This document shows positions 26,454 through 36,146 of a DNA stretch of 48,301 bases, in pieces. Below the pieces are notes generated by a model. The model ran no database searches, was not told the DNA's origin, and saw only the letters and a list, made by a program, of their open reading frames with translations. How positions within the stretch are numbered: the stretch's first letter is position 1; every line of letters begins with the position of its first letter. A program made the translations under genes and the position numbers. The stretch covers positions 1 to 48,301 of the forward strand of contig NZ_MDZA01000155.1 in the NCBI RefSeq assembly GCF_001816125.1, written 5' to 3'. This stretch comes from Hymenobacter coccineus (GTDB lineage Bacteria > Bacteroidota > Bacteroidia > Cytophagales > Hymenobacteraceae).

Positions 26454-28759
26454 ATGCCCAACCTCCTGCCGCCCACCCGAACGCTCCTGTGCCTGCTCTG
26501 CGCCTTGCTCCTCGGGCAAGTGGCAATAGCGCAGGGGCCCGGCGCGTACCCGCTGATTCCGTACCCCGCGGCGCTGGTGCCGGGGCCGGGAATCTTCCTG
26601 ATCACCCGCGCCACCCGGCTGGCGCTGCCCGGCGCGGCCAAGGTGTTCCGGCAAGAGGCCGGGCAGCTGCAAAGCCTGCTGGCCAACGGCCTGGGGCAGC
26701 CACTGAAGCTGGCCGATAAGGCCGCGGCCAACACCATTGTGCTGGCCTACGATGCGGCCATTGGGGCCCCTGAGGGTTACCGCCTCACCGTCACGCCCCA
26801 GCGGGTAACGCTGGCGGCCCGGGAGCCGGCGGGCATGTTCCGGGCCGTGCAAACGGTGCGGCAGCTGCTGCCGCCCAGCATCGAGCGGGCCGGGCCGGGG
26901 GCCCCGCTGCAGCTGCCCGCCCTGCGCATCCAGGACCAGCCGGCCTACGCCTGGCGCGGCATGCACCTCGACGTGGCCCGCCACTTTTTCTCGGTTGCTT
27001 ACCTCAAAAAGCACCTCGACCTACTCGCCCTCTACAAGTTCAACAAGCTGCATTTGCACCTGACCGACGACCAGGGCTGGCGCATCGAAATCAAGAAATA
27101 CCCCGAGCTGACAGCCCAGGGCGCCTGGCGCACCTTCAACAGCCAGGATTCGAGCTGCATTAGAAAATCGAAGGACAACCCCGACTTTGCCCTCGACCCG
27201 CAGCACCTGCGCCAGCGCAACGGCCGCACCGAGTACGGCGGCTTTTACACCCAGGCGCAGCTCCGCGACGTCATTGCCTACGCCGGGGCCCGGCACATCG
27301 AAATCATCCCCGAAATCGACATGCCCGGCCACATGATGGCCGCCCTGCGCGCCTACCCCGACCTTTCGTGCACCGGCAGCGCCACCTGGGGCAAGGAGTT
27401 TTCGGTGCCGCTGTGCCCCTGCAACGAGGGCACCTACACCTTTGCCGAAAACGTGCTGAGCGAGGTGGCCGCCCTGTTTCCCAGCCCCTACGTCCACATT
27501 GGGGCCGACGAGGTGGAGAAAACCACCTGGGCCCAGGCGGGTGCCTGCACCGCGCTGATGCAGCGCGAGGGCATCAAGGACGTGAACGGGTTGCAAAGCT
27601 ATTTTGTACGCCGCATCGAGCGGTTTTTGCAGTCGAAAGGCAAGAAAATGATTGGCTGGGACGAGGTGCTCGACGGCGGCGTGGACGCCAGCGCCACCGT
27701 GATGTACTGGCGCAGCTGGGTACCCGGGGCCCCGCCCGCGCCGCCCGCAACGGCAACCAGGTCATCATGACCACCAACAACCCGCTGTATTTTGATTACC
27801 TGCCCGACAAGAACTCCCTCGCCAACGTGTACCGCTTCCAGCCCACGCCGCCGGAGCTGAGCCAGGCAGAAGCCAAGGCCATTCTGGGGGCCCAGGCCAA
27901 CCTCTGGACCGAGACCGTGCCCACGGAAAACCGCGCCGACTACCTGGTAATGCCCCGCATGACGGCCCTGGCCGAAGTGGTGTGGACCAACCGGCCCGAC
28001 TACGCCGGCTACCTGCAACGGCTGAAGGCGCACTACGCCCGGCTGGCCTGGCTCGGGGTGCACTACCGCGTGCCCGACCTGGCCGGCTTTGCCGAGGAAA
28101 GCGTCTTCACCACCAGCACCACCCTGGCCGTGCAAAAGCCGCTCGATAACCTGACGCTGCGCTACACCACCGACGGCAGCGCCCCCACCTCCGCCTCCCC
28201 GGTACTAGCCAAGTCGCTGCCCATCAGCCAGTCCACCACCGTGAAGCTGGCCGCCTACACGCCCGAGGGCCTGAAAGGTGACACCTACACCATCCGCTAC
28301 CAGCAGCAGGACTACGCCGCCCCGGTTAGCGGCAAAACGCCCGCGCCGGGCCTCACTGCCACCTACTTCGACGGCTACTTCCCCACCGCCGCCCGCATGC
28401 AGGGGGCCCCGGCCAAAGGCAGCGCCACCGTAACGGCCGTAGCCGTGCCCAAAGCCGCCGAGGCCGACAAGTTCGGGGTGCAATTCCGCGGGTACCTGGA
28501 CGTGCCGGCCACAGGTATCTACACCTTCTACCTCACCTGCGACGACGGCGGCACCCTGCGCATCGCCGACCGGATGGTAGTCGACAACGACGGCCTGCAC
28601 TCGGCCATCGAGAAAAGCGGGCAAGTAGCACTGGCCCAAGGCCTCCAGCCCCTGGCGCTTGATTTCGTGGAAGGCGGCGGCGGCTACACGCTCCTGCTCC
28701 AATACAGCAAAGACGGCGGGGCCCCGCAGCCCGTGCCGGCCAGCTGGCTCAAGCATTAG
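26454..28759 (+). pseudogene. Beta-N-acetylhexosaminidase GH20 with C-terminal PA14-like domain, -1 frameshift
   Basis: Together the two frames encode about 768 residues. A signal peptide covers residues 1-24 (LCALLLGQVAIAQ). The GH20b domain is followed by the barrel with HLHLTDDQGWRIEIKKYP, IEIIPEIDMPGHMMAAL and the catalytic pair Asp352-Glu353 in HIGADEVEKTTW. The first frame leaves register at GGGGCCCC (27726-27733) and stops at 27770; the next frame resumes with ARAARNGNQVIMTTNNPLYF and GAQANLWTETVP. One extra C restores VPGAPARAARNG. The C-terminus has a chitobiase-like beta domain and a PA14-like lectin fold (FRGYLDVPATGIYTFYLTCD). It would release terminal N-acetylhexosamine. Mutation, phase variation or sequencing error are all possible. 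Confidence 0.88.
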
Positions 28760-28887
28760 GGGCCCCGGGCAATTAATTAATTAATTAATCCTGCTAATTA
28801 ATTACTCAAAAGAGAACATCATTCTACCGCTTTCTGAACGGCATTCTACCTTTTTTCTGATTCAGAAACAAACCTCAAACACACTGT

Positions 28888-31197
28888 ATGAAGCTTCCCA
28901 CCCAATTCTTACTCCCGACGGCTGCGCTGGCCTGTGGCCTGGCTGCGCTGGCGGCCTGCAACGGCACCGAAACCACTGCTACTACTGAGGCCGCCAGCCC
29001 GGGGCCCCGGGGCCTCACGCAGTACGTGGACCCTCACATTGGTACGGGCTTGCACGGCCACGTATTCATGGGGGCCAACGTGCCGTTTGGCGCGGTGCAA
29101 CTGGGGCCCGCCAACATCTCGGAGGGGTGGGACTGGTGCTCGGGCTACAATTATTCCGACTCTACCATCGTCGGCTTTGCGCACACGCACCTCAGCGGCA
29201 CGGGCATTGGCGACCTGGGCGATATTTCGGTGATGCCCACCACCGGCCCGGTGCGCGTAATTAAAGGCACGGCTAAAAACCCCGAGCAAGGCTACGTTTC
29301 CCTGTTCTCGCACCGCGACGAGCAGGCCCGGCCCGGCTACTACTCGGTGCTGCTGAAGCGCTACGGCGTGCGCGCCGAGCTGACGGCCACCGAGCGGGTG
29401 GGCTTCCACCAGTACACCTTCCCCGAGTCCGACGAGGCGCACATAATTATCGACCTGCAAGAAGGAATTGGCTGGGACCTGGCCACCGAAACGGCCATCG
29501 AGCAAGCCAACGACAGCACCCTCACCGGCTACCGCTTTTCGAAGGGCTGGGCCCCTGACCAGCGTATTTATTTCGCGGCGGTTTTTTCCAAGCCCATCCG
29601 CAAATTCAGCAGCTACCAGGTCACCGATTCGCTGGGCAATACCGTGGCGGCATCCAAGGGCAACCGCATTAAAGGCGTGGTAACTTTCGCGACGCAGGCC
29701 GGTGAAAAAGTAAAGCTGAAAGTTGGCATTTCGCCTGTGAGCACGGCCAACGCGCTGGCGAATATCCGGGCCGAAATTCCGCACTGGAATTTCGCTAAAA
29801 CAGTAGCCGATGCCGATGCCTCCTGGGAGAAGGAATTGCAGAAAGTGCGCGTGAAAATGACCGACTCGGCGCAGCAAAAGGTGTTCTACACCGCGCTGTA
29901 CCACACCATGATTGCGCCCTCGATTTTCAACGACCACAACGGCGATTACCGCGGCACCGACAAGCAGGTCCACTCGGGCGCGAAGTTCACCAACTTCACC
30001 ACGTTCTCGCTCTGGGACACGTACCGGGCGGCGAACCCGCTCTTTACGCTGCTGCAGCCGAGCCGCGTGAACGACATGGTGAGCTCCATGCTGGCCATTT
30101 ACCAGCAGCAGGGCAAGCTGCCCGTGTGGCCCCTGATGGGCAACGAAACCAACACGATGGTGGGCTACAGCGGCGTGCCGGTGGTGGTGGATGCGTATTT
30201 GAAAGGCTTCACGGGCTTCGATGCGGCGCTGGCCTACGAGGCCGTGAAAACCACCGCCATGCGCGACGAGCAGGGCCTGAAAGCCGTGAAGGAATTCGGC
30301 TTCATTCCGGCCGACAGCCAGACCGAAAGCGTGGCCAAGGGCCTGGAATACGCCATCGACGACTGGTGCATTGCCCAAATGGCCAAGAAAATGGGCAAAA
30401 CTGCCGACTACGCCTACTTCAGCAAGCGGGCCAAAAACTACGAGAATTACTTCAACAAACCAACGCGCTTTATGCGCGGCCGCCTCTCCCAAACCACGTG
30501 GCGCACGCCGTTCGACCCGTTCGTGTCGCGCCACATGAAGGACGATTTTACCGAAGGCAACGCCTGGCAATACACGTGGCTAGTGCCGCAGGATGTGGAG
30601 GGATTAATTAATTTATTGGGCGGCGAAAAACCCTTTAGCCTGAAGCTGGATTCGCTGTTTGTGGCGAAGGGCGACATGGGCAACGAAGCGTCCAACGACA
30701 TCACCGGCCTGATTGGGCAATACGCCCACGGCAACGAGCCCAGCCACCACATTACCTACCTGTACAGCTACGTGGGCCAGCCCTGGAAAACGGCCGATAA
30801 GGTGCGCACCGTGATGGCCAATTTCTACACCACTGCGCCCACCGGCATCATCGGCAACGAGGACGTGGGGCAGATGTCGGCGTGGTACGTTTTCTCGGCC
30901 CTGGGCTTCTACCCGCTCAACCCGGCCAACGGGGCCTACGTGCTGGGCAGCCCAATCATCAACCAGGCCGATTTAACGCTGGCCGGTGGCAAGGCGCTCT
31001 CCATAAGCGTTGAAAACAACAGCGCGGCGAATAAATACATCCAGAGCGTGCGCGTAAACGGCCAGCCGTACCGCAAGTCGTACTTCCTGCACAAAGATTT
31101 ATTAGCCGGCGGCAAAATAGTTATCGTGATGGGGCCCCAGCCCAGCTCCACCTGGGGCGTAGCCGCCGCCGACCGGCCCAAGTCGGTAATGAATTAA
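28888..31197 (+). CDS. Alpha-mannosidase GH92, lipoprotein
   Basis: A 769-residue calcium-dependent exo-alpha-mannosidase. A lipobox at LAALAAC (Cys24) points to membrane anchoring. The mature protein begins with YVDPHIGTGLHGHVFMGAN and PFGAVQLGP, GH92 signatures; the (alpha/alpha)6 barrel includes FSLWDTYRAANPLF, PVWPLMGNETNTMVGYSG and the C-terminal GNEDVGQMSAWYVFSALGFY, which carries the catalytic base region. GH92 enzymes trim alpha-1,2, -1,3 or -1,4-linked mannose from high-mannose N-glycans. Presence with GH20, GH2, GH29 and GH35 makes N-glycans the most likely target. A short TTAA-rich spacer precedes it. Confidence 0.95.
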   Translation: MKLPTQFLLPTAALACGLAALAACNGTETTATTEAASPGPRGLTQYVDPHIGTGLHGHVFMGANVPFGAVQLGPANISEGWDWCSGYNYSDSTIVGFAHTHLSGTGIGDLGDISVMPTTGPVRVIKGTAKNPEQGYVSLFSHRDEQARPGYYSVLLKRYGVRAELTATERVGFHQYTFPESDEAHIIIDLQEGIGWDLATETAIEQANDSTLTGYRFSKGWAPDQRIYFAAVFSKPIRKFSSYQVTDSLGNTVAASKGNRIKGVVTFATQAGEKVKLKVGISPVSTANALANIRAEIPHWNFAKTVADADASWEKELQKVRVKMTDSAQQKVFYTALYHTMIAPSIFNDHNGDYRGTDKQVHSGAKFTNFTTFSLWDTYRAANPLFTLLQPSRVNDMVSSMLAIYQQQGKLPVWPLMGNETNTMVGYSGVPVVVDAYLKGFTGFDAALAYEAVKTTAMRDEQGLKAVKEFGFIPADSQTESVAKGLEYAIDDWCIAQMAKKMGKTADYAYFSKRAKNYENYFNKPTRFMRGRLSQTTWRTPFDPFVSRHMKDDFTEGNAWQYTWLVPQDVEGLINLLGGEKPFSLKLDSLFVAKGDMGNEASNDITGLIGQYAHGNEPSHHITYLYSYVGQPWKTADKVRTVMANFYTTAPTGIIGNEDVGQMSAWYVFSALGFYPLNPANGAYVLGSPIINQADLTLAGGKALSISVENNSAANKYIQSVRVNGQPYRKSYFLHKDLLAGGKIVIVMGPQPSSTWGVAAADRPKSVMN

Positions 31198-31230
31198 GTA
31201 GCATTGCTATTATTTAACGATGGTTTAAAC

Positions 31231-31347
31231 CGGGGTGGTCCGGCGACTTTTTCCGTCGTCGGACCACTCTTACTTCAAACCGAAGCCGCTGTTCTTTAGC
31301 CAGAGTGGCCAGACGAAGCCCTTCGGGCAATTCGCCGGACCACCCCG
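31231..31347. repeat. Composite hairpin repeat, copy 1
   Basis: A 117-bp element whose ends CGGGGTGGTCCGGCGA (from 31231) and its inverse (to 31347) are complementary. The left arm also folds on itself (GTGGTCCG with CGGACCAC). A closely related 111-bp copy is at 46546-46656; both share the internal GCCGCTGTTCTTTAG. It sits 33 bp after GH92 and ends 71 bp before the second GH20 gene. Confidence 0.85.
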
Positions 31348-31418
31348 TTTTTGACTGCCTGCTACTTTCTTTTGCACGTTCCCCCAACCCGCTTTTCTCA
31401 CTCCTTGCCCCTTCCCTT

Positions 31419-33281
31419 ATGCCGATGTTCCCTGCCCGCTTTGGTACCCTGCTCGCCACCGGCCTCCTGCTGGGGGCCCCCGCCATTGCCCAGCAAGCTG
31501 GCCCGCCGCTGGGCCTGGTGCCGCTGCCCCGCGCGGTGCAAACCAGCGCCGGCACCTACGCTTTGCCCCAGCAGGTGAGCGTGTACGCCGCCGGCCCGGC
31601 CGCCCAAAACGTGGCCGAGCTGCTCAAGGGTTTCCTGGCGCCGCTGGGCAAAACCGTGGCCCTCACCACCAACCGCCAGGCCGCCCAAATCCGGCTGCTG
31701 CCGGCCGCGGCGGGGGCCTCCGGGGGCCCCGAGGCCTACCAGCTGGTGGTGGACAAGAGCGGCGTGAGCATCACGGCGGCCGGCGGCGCGGGCCTGTTCT
31801 ACGGCACCCAGACGCTGTTGCAGCTGCTGCCGGCCAAGGCCGCGGCCGCCGCGCGCGTGCCCTACGTGCGCATTGCCGACGCGCCGGCCTTTGGGTGGCG
31901 CGGGGGCATGCTCGACGTGAGCCGGCACTTCTTCCCGGTGTCGTTCGTGAAGAAGTATATCGACTTTCTGGCCGCCTATAAGCTCAACACCTTCCACTGG
32001 CACCTGACCGACGACCAGGGCTGGCGCATCGAAATCAAGAAGTACCCCAAGCTCACGCAAGTCAGCGCCTTCCGCAAGCAAACGCTGATTGGGGCCCAGC
32101 AGACCTTCAAAACGCCCGCCGATTTCAAGTACGACGGCACGCCCACCGGCGGCTTTTACACCCAGGACCAGGTGCGCGAGGTGGTGGCCTACGCCCAGAA
32201 GCGGTACGTCACCATCGTGCCCGAGATTGAGATGCCGGGCCACTCGGTGGCCGTGCTGGCCGCCTACCCCGAGCTGGCCTGCAAGCCGGGGCCCTACGAA
32301 ACCTGGACGATGTGGGGCGTCATCGACGACATTGTGTGCCCCACGGAGCCCACGTTCAAGTTCTTCGAGGATGTGCTAACGGAGGTGTGCGGCCTGTTTC
32401 CGGGGCCCTACGTGCACATCGGGGGCGACGAAGCACCGAAAACCCGCTGGAAGGAAAGCGCGGCGGTGCAGGAAATAATGAAGAAAGAGGGCTACACCGA
32501 CGTGGAGAAGGTGCAGGGCTGGTTCAACCGCCGCATTGAGGCGTTTTTGGCGGGCAAGGGCAAAAAGATGGTTGGCTGGGACGAGATTCTGGAGGGCGGC
32601 ATCGACAACAAGGCCACTGTGATGAGCTGGCGCGGCGAAAAGGGAGGCATTGAGGCCGCCCAACACGGCAACGACGTGGTGATGACGCCCGCCGGTTACC
32701 TCTACCTCGACGCCGGCCAGAACCCCAGGCCCCACAGCCCCGACGAGCCGCTGATGATCAGCGGCTACCTGCCCCTGGAGAAGGTGTACGGCTACAACCC
32801 GCTGCCCAAGGAGCTGACGCCGGCGCAGCAAAAGCACGTGCTGGGGCCCCAGGCCAACCTCTGGACGGAGTACATCACGACGCCGGCCAAGGCCGAGTAC
32901 ATGCTGTTCCCGCGGCTGCTGGCCGTGGCCGAAGTGGCCTGGACGCCCGCGGCCCAGAAGAACTACGCCGCGTTCCTGCCCCGCATGGGCCAGCAATTTG
33001 CCTACCTTGACGCCCACAACATCAACTACCGCGTGCCCGAGCCCGTGGGCCTCGACAGCCTCAGCATGCGGCAGCAGGGCGGCCAGGCCGTGTTCACGCT
33101 CCGCTCGCTGGTGCCGGGGGCCCGCATCCACTACACCCTCGATGGGCACATGCCCGACGAAACCACCGAACTGTACACCAAGCCGCTGGCCGTGCCGCAG
33201 GGCGCGCGCCTGCGGGTGCGGGCCGTCACCATCGCCCCCAACGGCCGCAAGAGCCCCCCCGCCGAGCTGCTGGTGCGCTAG
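31419..33281 (+). CDS. Beta-N-acetylhexosaminidase GH20 (second copy)
   Basis: A 620-residue exported GH20. The ATG at 31419 is chosen because it gives a signal peptide (FGTLLATGLLLGAPAIAQ); the frame is open further upstream but that part lies in the hairpin repeat. The GH20b domain (GLVPLPRAVQT) precedes the barrel with HWHLTDDQGWRIEIKKYP, PEIEMPGHSVAVLAAYPEL and catalytic Asp337-Glu338 in HIGGDEAPKTRW. A short beta-sandwich (HYTLDGHMPDETTELY) closes the protein; it lacks the PA14-like tail of the other GH20. Unlike that gene, its frame is intact, so hexosaminidase activity would remain even if the first copy is dead. Confidence 0.95.
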   Translation: MPMFPARFGTLLATGLLLGAPAIAQQAGPPLGLVPLPRAVQTSAGTYALPQQVSVYAAGPAAQNVAELLKGFLAPLGKTVALTTNRQAAQIRLLPAAAGASGGPEAYQLVVDKSGVSITAAGGAGLFYGTQTLLQLLPAKAAAAARVPYVRIADAPAFGWRGGMLDVSRHFFPVSFVKKYIDFLAAYKLNTFHWHLTDDQGWRIEIKKYPKLTQVSAFRKQTLIGAQQTFKTPADFKYDGTPTGGFYTQDQVREVVAYAQKRYVTIVPEIEMPGHSVAVLAAYPELACKPGPYETWTMWGVIDDIVCPTEPTFKFFEDVLTEVCGLFPGPYVHIGGDEAPKTRWKESAAVQEIMKKEGYTDVEKVQGWFNRRIEAFLAGKGKKMVGWDEILEGGIDNKATVMSWRGEKGGIEAAQHGNDVVMTPAGYLYLDAGQNPRPHSPDEPLMISGYLPLEKVYGYNPLPKELTPAQQKHVLGPQANLWTEYITTPAKAEYMLFPRLLAVAEVAWTPAAQKNYAAFLPRMGQQFAYLDAHNINYRVPEPVGLDSLSMRQQGGQAVFTLRSLVPGARIHYTLDGHMPDETTELYTKPLAVPQGARLRVRAVTIAPNGRKSPPAELLVR

Positions 33282-33364
33282 CTAGGGCCCCGGCCGGCGG
33301 GGGCCCCTGGCCACCTTGGGCGTAAATGCCTGGGGGCCCCGGGCGGTTCGGTCCGGGTAGGATC

Positions 33365-33420
33365 ATTTTGGGCTGAAGCCAGTGGCCAAGTGAGCCAGCC
33401 GTTGGCTTCAGCCCCAAAAT
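33365..33420. repeat. Inverted repeat upstream of ClC gene
   Basis: Arms 33365-33381 and 33403-33420 are complementary over 17 bp with one bulged base. There is no T run on either side. The hairpin ends 23 bp before the preferred ClC start and overlaps the alternative upstream GTG, which argues against that start. Confidence 0.65.
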
Positions 33421-33443
33421 TATCCCGCACCTTTGCAGAACCT

Positions 33444-34823
33444 ATGCCCGATTATTCTTCCCGCTACGCCCGCGCGCTGGCCTGGTTCGACCACGTTTTC
33501 ATTCAGCCGCTGTACACGGCGCGGGTACGGCGCCTCATCTTGCAAAGCTTTCCCTTCTGGATTGCCTCGCTGCTGACCGGGCTGATGGCCGTGGGCTACG
33601 AAAAAGTGTTTGGCTGGGCCGAGGAAGTGAGCTTTGCCTGGCTGCGCCGCGAGCCGCTGCTGGCCTTCGGGCTCACGCCCATTGCCTTTCTGGTTTCGTG
33701 GGCGCTGGTGAAGTGGCTGGCCCCGGCGGCGCGGGGCAGCGGCATTCCGCAGGTAATGGCCGGCATCGAGCTATCCAACCCTGCCCAGCACCGCTACACG
33801 GCCTATTTGCTGAGCCTGCGGGTGGCCAGCGTGAAGGTGGCCAGCAGCGTGGTGCTGCTACTCGGGGGCGGCGTGATCGGGCGCGAGGGCCCCACCATTC
33901 AGGTGGCGGCGGCCATTTTCCGGGCCATCAACCGCTTGCAGCCGGCGGGCTGGCCGCAGCTCTCGCGCCAGATTGCGCTGGTAACGGGCGGCGCGGCGGG
34001 CCTGGCGGCGGCCTTTAATACCCCGCTGGGCGGCATCGTGTTCGTGGTGGAGGAGCTGACGCAGATTCACCTCTCGCGCTTTCGCATGGCCGTGTTCAGC
34101 GCCGTGATTATTGCCGGCCTCACGGCCCAGCAGTTCCTGGGGCCCTACCTGTACCTGGGCTTCCCGAAGGTGACCTCGCCCGCCGGCTGGTACCAGGCGC
34201 TGGTGATGGTGGCGGCCGTGGTCTGCGGCCTGGCGGGAGCGTTTTTCGCCAAGTCCCTGCTCTGGATCAACGCCTACCGCAAGCACTTTGCCACGCCGCT
34301 GGCGCAGGCGGGCTGGGTGGGGGGCTGCGGGCTGCTGCTGGCGATAATGGCTTATTGGGTGGGCCCCGACGGCGTGGGCACGGGCAAGCCCATCATCAAC
34401 CGGCTGCTGTTCCAGAACAGCGGCCTCACGCCGGGCTACCTGTTTCCGGTGCGCTTCATCGGCATGGCCCTGAGCTACAGCAGCGGCGGGGCGGGCGGCG
34501 TGTTTGCCACCTCCCTCAGCGCGGGCGCGCTGCTCGGCGACGCGGTGGCCCGGCTGGCCGAGGTGGCCGTGGCCGACCGCAACCTGATTATTCTGGTGAG
34601 CATGGTGGGCTTTCTGACGGGGGTGGTGCGCTCGCCGTTCACGGCGGCCATACTGGTGCTGGAAATGACGGACCGGCACTCGGCCATCTTCCAGCTGCTC
34701 ATTGGGGCCCTGCTGGCCCAGGCCGTGGCCTCGCTCGTCGATCCGCACTCGCTGTATGAGCACCTGCGCCAGGGCTTCATCCGCGAGACCCTGCACCGCA
34801 ACGACGAGCCCGCCCGGCCATAA
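33444..34823 (+). CDS. ClC-family chloride transporter
   Basis: A 459-residue inner-membrane ClC protein. All selectivity-filter motifs are present: GSGIPQV, GREGPTIQ with the gating Glu148, and a late filter motif in the second half. FVVEELTQ gives Glu203/Glu204, near the internal proton-transfer glutamate of ClC exchangers, so a Cl-/H+ antiporter is more likely than a channel. The ATG at 33444 is preferred because upstream codons fall in a hairpin repeat. No C-terminal CBS domains. It is followed after 31 bp by a Na+/H+ antiporter, suggesting one ion- and pH-homeostasis operon. Confidence 0.94.
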   Translation: MPDYSSRYARALAWFDHVFIQPLYTARVRRLILQSFPFWIASLLTGLMAVGYEKVFGWAEEVSFAWLRREPLLAFGLTPIAFLVSWALVKWLAPAARGSGIPQVMAGIELSNPAQHRYTAYLLSLRVASVKVASSVVLLLGGGVIGREGPTIQVAAAIFRAINRLQPAGWPQLSRQIALVTGGAAGLAAAFNTPLGGIVFVVEELTQIHLSRFRMAVFSAVIIAGLTAQQFLGPYLYLGFPKVTSPAGWYQALVMVAAVVCGLAGAFFAKSLLWINAYRKHFATPLAQAGWVGGCGLLLAIMAYWVGPDGVGTGKPIINRLLFQNSGLTPGYLFPVRFIGMALSYSSGGAGGVFATSLSAGALLGDAVARLAEVAVADRNLIILVSMVGFLTGVVRSPFTAAILVLEMTDRHSAIFQLLIGALLAQAVASLVDPHSLYEHLRQGFIRETLHRNDEPARP

Positions 34824-34854
34824 CCTCGGCCGTCGGGAGCCGTTAAACCACGGA

Positions 34855-36096
34855 ATGAGTTTATTTTCTTTTGCAGCCACGCTGCTCACGCTGGCGGCTT
34901 TGTTTTCGTATTTGAATGCCCGTTTTTTTCGCCAGCCGGCGGGCATCATGTTTTTGCTGCTGGGCGTGGCGGCGGCGGTGGGCGTGCTGGCCGGCGGCCA
35001 CGTCGTGCCGGGCTTTACCAACGTGGTGCGGGGGGCCCTGGTGCAGTTCGATTTCACGGAGTTCCTCATGGGCTCGGTGCTGAGCTTTTTGCTCTTCGCC
35101 GGCTCGCTGCACGTGCGGGTGGATGCCCTGAAGGCGGTGTGGCGCAGCATTGCGGCCTACTCCACGGTGGGCGTGCTGCTGGCCACCGGGCTGGTGGGCG
35201 TGGGCACCTACGAGCTGCTGCACCTGTCCGGCGTTGAGCTGCCGCTGCTGCCCTGCTTGCTGTTTGGGGCCCTCATCGCGCCCACCGACCCCATCGCGGT
35301 GCTGGGCATCCTCAAAACCACCAACCTCGACAAGAAAATTGAAACCAACCTGGCCGGCGAGTCGCTCTTCAACGACGGCTTCGGGGTAGTGGTGTTCGCC
35401 ACCCTGCTGGAGTTGGCCACCCCGGGCGAAGCCCCCAGCGCGGGCTCGGCGGCCCTGCTGCTGCTGCGCGAGGCCGGCGGCGGGCTGCTGGCCGGGGCGG
35501 TGCTGGGCTACGCGGGCTACCGCCTGATTCGCACGGTAGACCACTTTCAGACCGAAGTAATTGTGACGCTGGCCCTGGTGATGGGCGGCTACGCGCTGTG
35601 CCACGCCCTGGGCGTATCGGGGCCCCTGGCCATGGTGGTGGCGGGCCTGGCCATCGGCAACGTGAGCCGCAGCGAAGCCGTGTCGGACACCACCCGCGAT
35701 TACCTGGAGAAGTTCTGGGAGGCGCTCGACGAGGTGCTCAACGCTGTGCTGTTTGTGCTCATGGGCCTGGAGCTGGTCGTGATTGGGTTCAGCCCGTTTT
35801 TCCTGGGGCTGGGCGTGGCGGCGGCCGTGCTGGCGCTGCTGGTGCGCTACGTGGCGCTGGCGCTGCCCACCCGGTTGGTGGGCCTTTCGAAAAAGCTGCC
35901 GCCGCGCACGCTGGCCATTCTCAGCTGGGGCGGGTTGCGCGGGGGCATCTCGCTGGCCCTGGCCCTAGGCCTACCGGCCAGTATGCACCCCGAGGTATTT
36001 GTGCCCATGACGTTTGCTGTGGTGCTGTTTTCGGCCGTGGTGCAAGGCCTCACGTTGAAGCGCTTACTGGGCTGGCTCGCCCCCGTGCCCGCCTAG
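34855..36096 (+). CDS. CPA1-family Na+/H+ antiporter (NhaP type)
   Basis: A 413-residue integral membrane cation:proton antiporter with about 12 hydrophobic segments. Core motifs are APTDPIAVLGILKTTN, the unwound-helix region with the TDP aspartate, and NLAGESLFNDGFGVVVF, which carries the ND pair of electroneutral CPA1 exchangers. WGGLRGGISLALAL near the end is also typical. The ATG at 34855 lies just downstream of the ClC stop; no earlier start would make sense because the frame then runs into ClC. No C-terminal TrkA domain. It would exchange Na+ (or K+) for protons. Confidence 0.93.
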   Translation: MSLFSFAATLLTLAALFSYLNARFFRQPAGIMFLLLGVAAAVGVLAGGHVVPGFTNVVRGALVQFDFTEFLMGSVLSFLLFAGSLHVRVDALKAVWRSIAAYSTVGVLLATGLVGVGTYELLHLSGVELPLLPCLLFGALIAPTDPIAVLGILKTTNLDKKIETNLAGESLFNDGFGVVVFATLLELATPGEAPSAGSAALLLLREAGGGLLAGAVLGYAGYRLIRTVDHFQTEVIVTLALVMGGYALCHALGVSGPLAMVVAGLAIGNVSRSEAVSDTTRDYLEKFWEALDEVLNAVLFVLMGLELVVIGFSPFFLGLGVAAAVLALLVRYVALALPTRLVGLSKKLPPRTLAILSWGGLRGGISLALALGLPASMHPEVFVPMTFAVVLFSAVVQGLTLKRLLGWLAPVPA

Positions 36097-36146
36097 TACC
36101 TGCTTAAGGGGCCCGGGGCCCCGTCGCTGCTTTTCCTGTCGCCCCC

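Noticed and set aside
28909..30570. 553-codon antisense frame over GH92
   Set aside because: No recognisable protein pattern and entirely overlapped by a confident GH92 gene.
33390..33443. Upstream GTG start for the ClC gene
   Set aside because: It lies in a hairpin repeat and adds 18 residues without family similarity; the ATG at 33444 gives normal ClC numbering.
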